Shown piece after piece: positions 52,831-64,000 of a stretch of DNA of 64,000 bases. A program made the translations under genes and the position numbers. This stretch comes from Sitta carolinensis (Eukaryota > Chordata > Aves > Passeriformes > Sittidae). The DNA lies in the NCBI GenBank assembly GCA_032173965.1, contig CM063283.1, positions 85,208,243 to 85,272,242 on the forward strand, given 5' to 3'. The first letter of the stretch is position 1. Each line of letters begins with the position of its first letter. The notes beneath the pieces are model-generated. The model saw only the letters and a list, made by a program, of their open reading frames with translations, searched no databases and was not told the origin of the DNA.

Positions 52831-55020
52831 ATAATATTAATATTCATAACTTTTTTTCTGGAAATTGGCATTTCTGAGCACATGTACTCAACAAAATGTT
52901 TTGTGTCAGTCAGAGAAGATGCAGATCTAAAAACTGGGATGGATGAGTAAAACATACATGCTGATATCAGTAAGAATATGCTCAGATCCATAACTGAGGT
53001 AAGTGGGAGCATGGGGGAACTTCTTGACAGAAGAGACCAGCCATATAACTTCCTCAAGAACATAAGGTCATTTGAACAGTGTGTTTACTCAGGCTGTCCC
53101 CTTCTAGTTATGTGCACACAGTTTTAAGGACATTTAATTGCCACAGAGGAAGTTGGTTGACCTTATTTTGAAGAGAAGGAAGGCTAAACATAACTAGACA
53201 GAAATGAAATTCAAAGTATGGCTAATTTAGAATGGTTTCTGTCCTAAAAAACCTTGTTGATATAAAAGCAGTTCCTTTGTTCCACCTTTCTTTAAAATAT
53301 TATTCTCCTGCAGAGTGAAATTTCACTCCAGCTTACTCTACCTGTTAGGTCAGAAAGGGAACTAGACAGATTGGTATCTGTCCCAGTATCTCATAATCTA
53401 CTGCCAATGCAAATACTTCCTATGCCCCAGAAGACATTCTTAATAAGAAGAACCATCTGAAACTGGTCTTGGTCAATTATAAAATATTACACATTGAAAC
53501 AGTCTTAGCTCAATACAGAAAAAAAGCTATGTTTTCAGAAACACTGAAAGAATTCTTAAAAAAAATGTGAAGTTTTGTCTCTCTTTGTCTTGTGCAATGA
53601 CCTAGGGAAGATGGTTTACCATGAAGACACAAAAAGCAAAGCCAAGTAGAACAAATCAACAAGCCAAGTCTCATCTCTCTGTAGTGATGAAAGTGATGAA
53701 CTTTTACAGGACTGTGTCAAACTCAGGTCATTAAAATACGTCCTCTTCAACTTTCCTTCCTATATATCATCCAGCACTATATGTCTAATTTTCTTGTCTG
53801 AAGCATGGCAAGAGGCTGTAAAAACAAAGTGAGATAACACGATGTAATTATGGTTGACTTATTTATACGTTAATTGTAAAATGGTTTTCAACTTGCAGCA
53901 GGATTTATTCTCCTGAGTTATGATTAGCAATGAAGGCATTAGCAGGAGACATGAACATTCCTGAACTAAGAAGACTTGCACTGAGGGCCCTGCTACGGGA
54001 TGGTTAAGCGTAACGCAGAAACTAAAGTCATTTGTTTGTACTAAGCTGCTTGCAAATCTATAAAAAAAAAGAGCTATTAAAATACCATTTAAAGAAAGAT
54101 AATATATTTCCATGTGATGTTTAGTATTCCATAGAAAAAAAGATTGATTTAAAAATCAGGCATGCCTCACAGAAATTAAGAAGCATTGGAAAAAATGGAA
54201 TAGGATATCATTTTATTACCTTTCTTAAACAGAACTTGTTCAGTAGTGTTAAGAAACGTGCCAAGTCAAATTCTGGATGTCTTCATGTCACCTATGAAAT
54301 ACTATTCTTCGATTTATTGCTAAATGTTATGATCTTCTATTCAGGTAACTAATGTGCATGTTAGGTAAAACGGAAGCTGAATAGCCAATAGATTCATGTA
54401 TGTTTTTGTTATAATTTTAGCAACAAAAAAGGGTGCTTAAATTTAATTATTTACTGGATTTTTTATGAGAGGTAAAGGTTTCAAGTTCAGTTTTGTTTAG
54501 GTTTCCACTCCACATGAACATAATCTATCTTTTTAAAATCAGTATACTAGTTTAAATTATTATGTCATGAAGTAAAAAAAACCCAAGAAAAACACCCTCT
54601 TTTAGGGGCTCCTTGAAGATAAGAGCTCATGGACATAACCAGACACATGAGAAAACTAATGCATAAATTAATTATTCTGGATAGCTCTTTTGTATACTGC
54701 ACATTTTTATCTGTGAAGTTAGTTAGTTATATTCTGATTTTACAGTCTCTGAAGTTACAGTGACCAAGAATCCATCTCTGCTACAAATGTGAAGGTCCAT
54801 GCAAACCTCCTCTGTGGCTTGACCTATTTAGTTACATTGGTGATAATCTCAGACTGAAGACTTTACAGGTAATCTCACTGGATGCTAATTTCAGATGCTA
54901 TATGTTATTGATGAGAGCCGTCTTGAGGAGAAGCAAGTGTGTTTTCCCACTGATGAGATTCAGAAAGCTCTGAAAAGGCTAAACCCCTCTTCAGGTCTTT
55001 GGTATCGGCTTTGCAATCGC

Positions 55021-55142
55021 CCTGCAGATCACAGCCTTGCTATAGCCTGAGAAATGAGAGAACAGAAAAAAATTTTGATCCTCCTGCAGATCACATCCTT
55101 GACAGAGCCAGAGAACTAAGGGAATAAAAAAAATTCTGGTAT
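55021..55142. repeat. Diverged tandem duplication, two ~60-bp copies
   Basis: Copy one (from 55021) and copy two (from 55083) both begin CCTGCAGATCACA and end with a GAA(C/T)A(G/A)AAAAAAATT-type A-rich segment. They differ by several substitutions. Confidence 0.75.
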
Positions 55143-55779
55143 CAGTCTACTGGTTGAACTGGAGGGCCTGTGAGTAGCAGAAGCAGTGCTGAAGACTCTT
55201 TATGTTTACTGGTCATCAATGTAACCTGAAGCTGCAAGGAAAATTATTCAGTGACTTCTGGTTTTCAGACAATTAGGTCAGATTCTCCTCTTAAGTTAGT
55301 TACAACTGCATGAATCTATGAGCATCAGCACTTTCACTCTAGATTTACAAACAGAATTCAGATCTCTTGTTAAAAAAAAAATTAAAAAGAAATCTGACTT
55401 CAAATTAACAGATAGAAACAAATATTTTATCTCTATTAAACTGCACAAGAAAGTCCTTTGTTTCTGAATATCTGATTGTTGGTACTTTCAGAAATATAGT
55501 CCTCTTCAACAAAGCCAAAAAGGAGTTCTAATACACTGCTCTACTGCTTCTCATATATCTCTCTGAATGGCAAGAGAAAGAGCGTAAAGCATTAGAGCCA
55601 ACTAAGTCAGGCCACTGGTGAATTCTCCCTGGGATCAAGTGTCATTATGTGAAACTGGCTGCTCTCGAGGAGAATTTACCCTACTCTGTTGATTGGGGAA
55701 AGCAATCAAGTACCGCTGGAAAGATTTCAACGCATTCTCAGTCAACACTAGGCAGTCACCTAGGCACTGCAACAGAATC

Positions 55780-56030
55780 CAGCCTTTTACAGAACAACCC
55801 CCCTACGGCTAGATCTGATAGTACAAACAAGGCCAGGCTTCCTTTTCAGCAGTGGCATTCAAACCATTTATGACTTTGACAAGGGCAGCCTCAGTAGCAT
55901 GGCTGTGGCTGAATCCAGAATGAAATTTATCAAACAATCCACTACTGTCCAGAATTTCTCTCACTTGCCTTGGCACCGCTTTCCCTGGGAGCTTGTTGAA
56001 AACCAGCGGGAAGGACAGCATTTCCATTGC
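55780..56030 (-). mobile_element. Ancient LINE reverse-transcriptase relic
   Basis: The minus-strand frame 56027-55809 contains SGLFDKFHSGFSHSHATEAA followed by LVKVINGLNA. This is the pattern of non-LTR retrotransposon RT domains (LL..FQSGFR..HSTETALVKV..DL). After a frameshift the adjacent frame reads LFVLSDLA, the position of the catalytic L.DLSAAFD motif, here degraded. It fits an old CR1/L2-like or Rex-like LINE; the clade cannot be settled by eye. It is clearly dead (frameshift, stop, catalytic motif altered). Confidence 0.65.
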
Positions 56031-59000
56031 TTGTTATGTAGCGCGGGATCCCAGCGTGAGGTGGGATGGCTGCGGGCATTGTAATTACTCCTCTGCCAGA
56101 AGCAGCCTTTCAGAATTTCCAGGCTGTTGAGCTCCTAAGAGTGGTGATACCACTACCCAGGTGAATGCCTGTGTGTGTATGTTTCTCTGATCCTATTTAG
56201 CTCCATGACATTACAGTATATCTCGGCCACCTTTGTCTTTTGCTGTCTTCTCTGAATTTAATTTACTCCAGTTTAGCAGATAATTGCAAAAATGTAAACT
56301 CATGCAATAAAAAAAGGGAAGAGAATCAAACAAAGTGAATCAATAAAAGCCTTACTTTGTACAGTAATTTATCAGCATCTACTGCAAAATAATCTCCTTG
56401 GAACTCAGAACAGCGACTGGTATTTACAGAGCAGAGTGTAGCTTATACTCCAATATACAATTTTAATTATACCGCATTCAAAACCACATTTTTCATCTAA
56501 TTTTTATATTTTATATGAACTAAATACTAAACTATAGCATTTTCTGCTTCATTTACATAATCTACCACTTGTACATTATTTCTTACTGTTGTATGGTGCT
56601 TTATGAGGATACATTAAAAAAACCTAATAAAAGTTCAATTAAACATCATAAATGTAGCCAAGTGCATATTTTAATACCCTTCAGAGATAATACTGCTGAA
56701 GTGTTGCAAAAAAACAAGCTAGTGCTTCCTCAACGTACAATTGCATATAGTAAAAGCAGCTTACATCATAATTCTAAATATAGGACCAGTTTCACAACTT
56801 CAGTAATCTAAACCCTAAAAAATGAATGTGTTGGGAAGGAGTAGAACAGCAAAATGAGCAATTTTAAAATATGATCAGCGCTAGGGGCAAATCAAAAGAA
56901 ATTAGCTAGGCAGGGTGAACCCAAGACCAGTTTTGAACCTGCCAGTATGCCCTGAACTTTCAGTCCAGGAGGGGAAAAAAATCCTGTAAGAGCAGGAAAA
57001 CCCCATAACATGAAAGGCAGGTGCACACAGCCTATTTACTGTCCCACAACAGGACGTGTCAGGAGCTTGTTTGACATGCTGGGTCATAGATAAGGGTGTT
57101 CATCTTTGGGGTGAATGACAGAGCTGAGCAGGTGTTACTATACAAAATTGTGCTCTCCCCTTATGGATCATAGCCTCCTGCCCATTCCACCACTTTAAAT
57201 AAATGCTGTTTTATGGGATGTGGCATGCTGTGTCTGAGGCATGGCATGCAAAGTGGCACACAGGCTGGGGGAAAGCTCGTGGCACTGCCAAAATGGGTAC
57301 CCAGCTCTATGGAAGTCTCATGCTCACTCTAACAGACCCAGCAGGCCTGGAATTTCAGCAGAGGAGCGTGCAAGTAGAGAAGGCCAAGAGATAAATACTG
57401 AGCCATTTAAATGATAGTACCATAGGCATTTCAGAAAGACAGAAGCAAAGGATCTGATTGGAGTTGGGCCAAATGTGAGAAAAATTTACCCAATCACACA
57501 ACTACACAACTATTATCTTGTTGGGTTTAGTATAACAAAGTCAATAGCTTAGATAAGATGAATAGATGAATAGTACAGATATCTAAAGTGGGAGTTACTG
57601 TTGGAAAAAATAGCAGACAAAATTAAAGCCTGGCATACAATGTAAATGAAATGCAGAAGTATAAAAATAAGTGGGGACTCCTATTTTGGCAAAAATACAA
57701 AATTCCCCTGACTAACCATGTCAGTGAAGTGAAATACAGAAGAATATGAGAACGAGTCAAAATTTACTATAAATTCCTGTGTATGACCCAGATTCATGAC
57801 TTAAAGATATCCATGTGAAATCAATATCTAGACTAAAACACGCAAGGGCAAAGTGTACAAGCTGAGAGAGAGGAACGAAACACTGTATGCTTGCAGATAA
57901 ACGGCAATTTTGTCTCTTTCGATGTATGTTAAATAGATGTTCTGAATGAGGCTTATTTCAGTTAGAGCCTTTATAATCAGTCCCACAGAGACAAGGTGGG
58001 ACCACAGCAGTCCAGATCTATTTTGTTTTAAAATGCCGCAGAATGACACCTTGAATTCTCGAGAACCATCTGGAAAGCAAAGCTAGAAAGACCTTTCTGG
58101 GAGAGAGCCTACCTGGCAGCCAGCTCTGATGTTACCAGCTCTGATAAGGGAGAAGACAAGGTGTGGGTGAAACTGTTGGGTTACAGTACATGTGAAGCCT
58201 GAGTCAGTGAATGGGGTGTCTGCCCTGAAAGAAGGAGGTGATCCTGAAACAAAAACCCTGTCCAGAGATCCTGTCCTGTGGAGCCTGTCTAAGACACTTC
58301 AGTAATCACAGGATTTGAAAGAAATCATAGCCAGGCTCTAAAGATCAGGAAGACATCTGATAGGGATTTTGGGAATTGATGTTCCTCATGTGTGTTAAAT
58401 TATTACAGCCCCTCTCCAGCTCCATGATGTGTTAGTTCTCAGAAGGTCCAGGCTAAAAATAAGTTTGAATGGTCTACCTGTGATTCTCTAAAGAGATTAT
58501 GATTATTTTCCAGTGTGGTTTGTCACTACTGAAAGACGAAAATATCCTTTATATGGTGAAGGAATGATCAGAAAAGCTCTAACACATCCTTAAGGAATCA
58601 CAGCCTTTGCACCCTAGGGCAATTGCAGTGAACCTTCTGGTCTAACTGGAAACTTCTGGGTAATTGTATTGTTAAAAAGGACTTGAAGCACATTCTTCAA
58701 GTGTATGTAAAGTTACTTTCCACTGCCACAAGGACAGTGATCTCTTCCACATCCCATCTCTGAATCCTGGCTTTGAGGGTGATGAAAACCTACGCCATTC
58801 TGTGATCCAGAACAAGACCCCCAGTTACACTGCCATGGACTTGTAGATACTAGCAGAGAAACAAAACCTGGGGAAAACAAGCTCTGTCAAGAACCAGAGA
58901 TGTGGTAAAACAGCAAAAACAATGGAAAGTTAGATAAGACTTCCTTGTATTCAGTGTGAGACCTAGACTACTCAAAGAGCTGCAGCATTTGGACTATCCT

Positions 59001-61985
59001 CCTTATTCACTGCAGACACCTGCTTGTGGCTCACCATTCAGAGGTGAGGAAAGACTGGGAGATACTGGTGGAAGAGACTGCTCTCTCCCACCTGTGAAAT
59101 TCAGTTCTGCTTTTGGAACCTGGAGGTGTGAACCTGCTGAACCTGATTAGACGACCCTCGTCTTGCTTACTGTTGCAATTAACTGTGGACTGAAGATATT
59201 TTCTAGTCAATCTGTAGAGTAAGAAAAAGCTACATTAAAATTAATTGATACAAACAAATTCTCCTTCCTAACTGGCAAAATATTCAGAGACTATTTCAGA
59301 CCTGAGTCTGACAATAGAACCATTCATTCCTTGGCTATGCCTGTGCAAAGTGAAATAAGGAGGGCAAGGACACCAGCTTTATCATTTGATCATCCATGCA
59401 ATGTAATTGCTAATATTCTCCCTGGCAGTTTTGAGCTCAGTCTGAGACAATGCCTGGGCACAGCTTGGGGACAGCACAGGCTAGGGACTATTCTCAGGAG
59501 ATGGTGAATGTTCTTTGTTTTGGGAAGTGAAGACAGTTTCATCATATAAACATAAGCTTGCTGAACCACTTGCCTACAGGAGCAGAGGAGGGGCATGGAT
59601 GTCACTAAGTTCAAAAGAGGTCCACTGTTCTGGCTTTTCTTTGATGAGAGGGACTAGTGGCTAAAAATTCTATACCCTGTGAAAAACCTCCTTCTAGAGC
59701 TGATGAAGCATTTGTTTCCCACCAAAACAAGCCCTCATAAAGCGTCCCTTTAAAGGTAACCTGTGGTCTTGCAGAGAGTAGGCAGATAAATTGTCTAATC
59801 ATGGGAGGCAGTGTCTGGCATGTCCAATGTTATTTTCTCATGGTCAGCACACATGTGAGAGATTCTGTGCCATGAGTAAGAAGAGAAGAAGAGGAAGACT
59901 AGGAGGGTCAGATGAAATCCCCTAAAGCCATGAAACTGGGAGCAGTCCACAGTAAGCATATGAATTTGCGAGGAACTTAGTGTTAGAGGTGTTGGTCTGA
60001 CTAGCTATTTTCTAGATTGCTGATGAGAACAAAGAGGAGCCACTCTCTATTCCTGAACTGTGCTCCTTAGGATGTGTTCGATACTACAAAAGTACCTCTA
60101 AACACTCCAGGAATCCTTGAGACATTTTGAACAATTCCAGTAAGATCACTTCCAGATCTATGAGTCACAACCTAAGAGCACCTTTTCCTTTCCACTCTGA
60201 GGAGGAATAACAAGGAAGAGAAGGCTGAAAATGAGACACTTAGGGTTCAAGTCAAAACAAAGAGATGTTCCAGGAAGTTATTTTCATAAGCTCTATGTGT
60301 AACATCTTTACAGGTGAATATTTTCTGGGTATATGGCTTACTATTTGGCAAACAAACATGGAAATTCTATCTCACTGCAGGATATGTCCTTTGGACAGTG
60401 TGTAGCTGATGGGTGTCTGTAGCACCTAAACCCATAAAGGTGAAAGAGACATTTAACAAAATACGAACTTAAGAAAAAATTATGTAGAAGATGTATTATC
60501 TTGCTGCTATAAGGCAAGAAAAAAAGAAAAATGAATGTCAGTGAAGAAAAACCACACTCCAAGTTTGAAACTATAACTCAAAATTCAAGTAGAAAAATAT
60601 TCCCGAGGAGCATGTTCTAATTTAGCTGTAAGGAAGGCTGTGAATCTGGATACACTCCGCTATTTTTTTATACCACACAAGCAGTATTTTGAGGAGGGTG
60701 CCCTTGGGCACCTGCAGGATGTCTATGCCTAACACTTTAAGGACAACAGATTTTGTTCCTAAATGCAGTTACAGGGAATTCTGCTATTCAGTGAAATTAC
60801 AGAAGAACTCGATATGGCTTGAAGCATTATTATATAGCCTTTAAAATGTTCTCTTCATGGAGTCAGAAATCATCAGAAATCCAGGAAATCTTACTAAAAA
60901 ATACTGCTGGAAACAGCATTAATGTTAGTGACACATGTGGCATGCTGGGTATCTTTAAGTATATCTAGATTCATCAGCAAACAATGGAAAACCAGGGGAA
61001 GTAGAATTTTTCCTGTCTTTACAAGATGGTTAGCTATATTAACTGTTATACTGCAGTCTATGTGTATACAGAACTCTGCCAAGCAAGATATACTTTTTAC
61101 TGACCTACTTGTGTTCCAATTTATTGCTAGTGACAGCTGTTGTCAATGATCTGGAGAAAATAAATTGAGAATACAGTAAAGAGACACTGACTAGTAAAAA
61201 AAAATTAGTTGTTGTTTTAAATCAAATATAAGGGATTTAGTCTCTTTAAAACTTTAGAATCTGATTGAAATTAAGACTTTAAAGCCATGGCTGGATTACA
61301 GTAATTCAGAACTTCATGGATTATGAGATGAAATACTTCATAGGCATCATTTAGGACAAATGCTGCCATTAGGATTACTACATAATTTAGACCTACCATA
61401 CTGCATTTCTTCAAATCCTCTGCTGTGGTGCTATACAAATTTGAAAGGCACTGGCTGCCATGTTTAATTTGATCCTTCTAACATATGAATCAAATTTGCT
61501 GACATTTAACATTTGCAGCCAGTCTAATCTGCTACATTTTAGTGACTCCTCTGCACAGGAATTTCAGAAAGAAGATCCAGTGTAGGTGGTATTCTGGTAG
61601 TGTATCCCAGCTACAAGTTGGATGACAGATGTAGTACTTGATAATCTCCCTCCTCTAGTTAGCACAACAGGCATTTAACTGCTTCTGGTTTTTAAGGCCA
61701 AATTAGGACATATTTGATTCTGTGTTTTATCTTTTTTGCCTTTTTTTCTTAGTGATCTACAAGTTGCTTGGGGATATTCTACATGGAAGGCACCGCACAT
61801 GAACAGTTTAATTGTATCTCTCTCTAAAGAGATGAAACAGTTTTATTGGACATTCTTGCCAGAGGAATCACTTGTAACACTAATGGAGAAAGCTGGTGAT
61901 AAAAGCCTCTCAGATGATAGAGATGGTGACCAAAGCAGATCTCCTATAACTAAATCCTAGGGGAAAAACAAAACAAACCAGTCCC

Positions 61986-62001
61986 TTTTTTTTTTTTTTT
62001 T
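61986..62001. repeat. Poly(T) tract, 16 bases
   Basis: An uninterrupted T run; poly(A) on the AFF3 strand. No element boundary is recognised around it. Confidence 0.9.
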
Positions 62002-63321
62002 GGTCAGCAGCTTGGGGGAAAATTAGATGAAGACACAATAGTTTTGTTGTAACCATTTCTGACTATGTTTTTTTCTAATCCAGAGATGAGTGCATCCTCA
62101 ATTTTGCCTTTTATCAGACACTCTGACACCTTTATGCCTTGTATGTACATGTTTAAACTGCAGAAAAAATTGAGCAGTTGCAAGTAAATTATAAATGAGA
62201 GAGCATTTTAAGAGGTATGAAGTTAGGTAGTACTTATAAACAGTTTCATGTTTCCTCAATGGAGATTGTTGAATATGTGTACCAGGAGAGTTAAAAACAT
62301 GGAGGGAGATGGAGAAAGAGGGTGACTAAAGATATATACACAGGGGAGTTTTCTCTGAAAGAGACAGAAAAACTGATTACATTTATTCAGCTTACATCTG
62401 CTTATGACTGCCATGAATATACACAAAAATTAATCTCACTAGTCCTCTTTTCTTGACATACAAACCAGTTACATCCTTTTGAAGACAACAGGAATTATTT
62501 ATACCTTACAGTAGGAAAAATGGTTTCTTTTTATGAGAGGCTGCTGTCTCTCTAGTTAACCTTGAGACCAGATAGTGTGAACAGGAATAACAACAGTAAT
62601 AATAATAAAAATATTTAAAAATCTCAATTCTGGTAGAAAGCAGTTCCTAAGGAAACCAGGTTGTTTGTTATCCCAGGGTTTCCTTTGGTATAAAGGAATT
62701 TGAGATGTCATGGGTGAAAATCTGGAAATCTGAAAAATATGTCAAGGTCACACAGCTCAGAGCTTCAGGCAGCTTGAGGCATACCTTGAACAGAACCTCT
62801 CCTACACTACCCAGAAACAAATATCAGTATTTGCAGGACATAACCTTACCAGTCAAAAAGAATCTGGATTTTCTAGACACTATGATTTCAACCTTCAGTG
62901 TCACCATCATTTTCACTAAATAATACTATGTCCTAAATGACCCTAGGGACAAAACAGCTTTTTTAATTTACCAAAAATAAAGATGGTTACAAGCTTAATT
63001 TAAGAGAAGGAGAGCAAGGGATGTGTGAAGAATGAAGTGGAAGTGGGGAGGGCCAGGTATGCCTCCAGATACTGATGCTAAGCATTGCTGCTTGCTGCTC
63101 CCCCTGCCTTTGTGATACCTTTAGCTGAGCAGAATTAGCCATGACAGGAGCAGCAGTCAAGGCTCAGGGATGCAGGGATGACTCCAGCCTCAGGCTTGCC
63201 CTGTTCACCTTGCTTTGGTGTTGTGGGACTGGACCCCTGCCAGCTGCATCCTGGCTCTTGGCTCCCTGTCCTTTAGGGAACAGCCAGTCCTCAGTGCTCC
63301 CTTATGATCAGGGACTTTTGA

Positions 63322-63626
63322 TAAGAGCTTGCAGTGACAGGACAAGTGGGAGCGACTCAAAACTGAAAGATGGTAGGTTTAGACTAGCTGTTAGGAAGAA
63401 ATTTTTTACTGTGAGGTGAAGTATGGAAACAGACTACCCAGAAAAGTTGTGGAGTTGTCCATACCTGTAAGTGTTCCAGGAGGGGTTGAGTGGGGCTTTG
63501 AGCAACCTGGTCTAGTGGGTGGCAGACCTTCCCATGGAGTGGAATTGGCACCCAGTGATCTCTAAAGATATCTTTAAACTCAAACCATTCTATGACTCTA
63601 TGATTCTATGCATTCTACTATTCTAT
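63322..63626 (+). mobile_element. CR1 LINE 3' tail, plus orientation
   Basis: GCTTGCAGTGACAGGACAAGTGGGAGCGACTCAAAACTGAAAGA, then GGTTTAGACTAGCTGTTAGGAAGAAATTTTTTACTGTGAGG, then AGCAACCTGGTCTAGTGGG, ending in CATTCTATGACTCTATGATTCTATGCATTCTACTATTCTATGG. It is a typical 5'-truncated avian CR1 tail. Confidence 0.93.
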
Positions 63627-64000
63627 GGTTAGAAACTTAATTTATGATGAAAAACTAAGGTTTTATGTAGTATTTCTCATTCACTTCTCAATGTACAGTA
63701 AGTATTACTGTAATACTTCAGGCAATGTCTCAATTCCCACTGGACAAACTGTATTTTTCTCTCTTTAAATGCCACCGTTTTCTTTATTTTAAAGTCATAT
63801 GTACTCACATATCATCGAAGATAAGCTTTGTTCTTCTGCAGTCCCTGGGTGTGGTGGACAGAGGTGACCAAGGCTCTGTTTGGAACTGTGGCTTATTGCA
63901 GAGAAGAACATTTTCTGAATTGATGTGAATTGCTTTCTAGACAACAAGCAGTAGATAAGACATTAAGGAACTGGCTAATAACTTAAAAAACCCCAAAAAC

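Larger units (their letters stand above)
51082..64000. other. AFF3: AFF3 intron continuing beyond the right edge
   Basis: No AFF3 exon was found here on the minus strand. The next upstream exon must end in phase 2 so that the A opening exon 51081-51018 completes its codon. The stretch contains an LTR-like fragment, a simple repeat, a LINE reverse-transcriptase relic, a CR1 tail and a T run at 61986-62001, listed separately where relevant. Open frames elsewhere in it are short and without motif. It is called intron by inference from the incomplete gene. Confidence 0.6.

Overview
The window is vertebrate genomic DNA, almost certainly from a bird and probably a songbird. It carries many CR1 LINE tails with the avian-type ATTCTATG-repeat 3' end, ancient amniote MIR/CR1 relics, and two LTR-type elements with intact target-site duplications. 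It also holds a third LTR-like fragment that resembles a family I know from passerines. Genes are sparse, exons are small, introns are long, and there are three GC-rich islands in an AT-rich background. There are no operons, CRISPR arrays or other prokaryotic features.

The one gene that can be read with confidence lies on the minus strand between 51081 and 36389. Seven GT-AG exons in compatible phases encode the last ~250 residues of an AF4/FMR2-family protein. They form the whole C-terminal homology domain of the family, and the C-terminus best fits AFF3 (LAF4). AFF-family proteins are nuclear scaffolds of super elongation complexes. The 5' part of the gene lies beyond the right edge, so 51082-64000 is read as intron. 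Exon 48251-48386 lacks one base relative to the frame needed by its neighbours and by the family. This is the most checkable anomaly in the window.

Layout: 1-6460 is AT-rich DNA with one CR1, plausibly the first intron of a minus-strand gene whose promoter is the next region. 6460-7880 is a strong CpG island with a (GT)n tract, a D-box, an E-box and a minus-strand splice donor. In mammals REV1 lies immediately downstream of AFF3 in the same orientation, so this island is inferred to be the REV1 promoter, although no REV1 coding exon is visible. 7900-32000 is intergenic DNA with CR1 copies, a GC-rich 27-28 bp minisatellite (10770-11186), an ancient CR1 and a MIR. 32011-36388 is probably the long AFF3 3' UTR. 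36389-64000 is AFF3 exons and introns, with a solo LTR (39042-39699), an intragenic CpG island (44520-44930), a compact second LTR (47575-47876), a MIR, an LTR-like fragment and an ancient LINE reverse-transcriptase relic.

I found no evidence for a new multi-gene system. The observations worth follow-up are the AFF3 frameshift, the sense-oriented LTR beside an AFF3 exon, the intragenic CpG island, a 20-bp perfect palindrome, a possible orphan signal-peptide exon at 24.6 kb and an unexplained 159-codon open frame at 47.1-47.5 kb.
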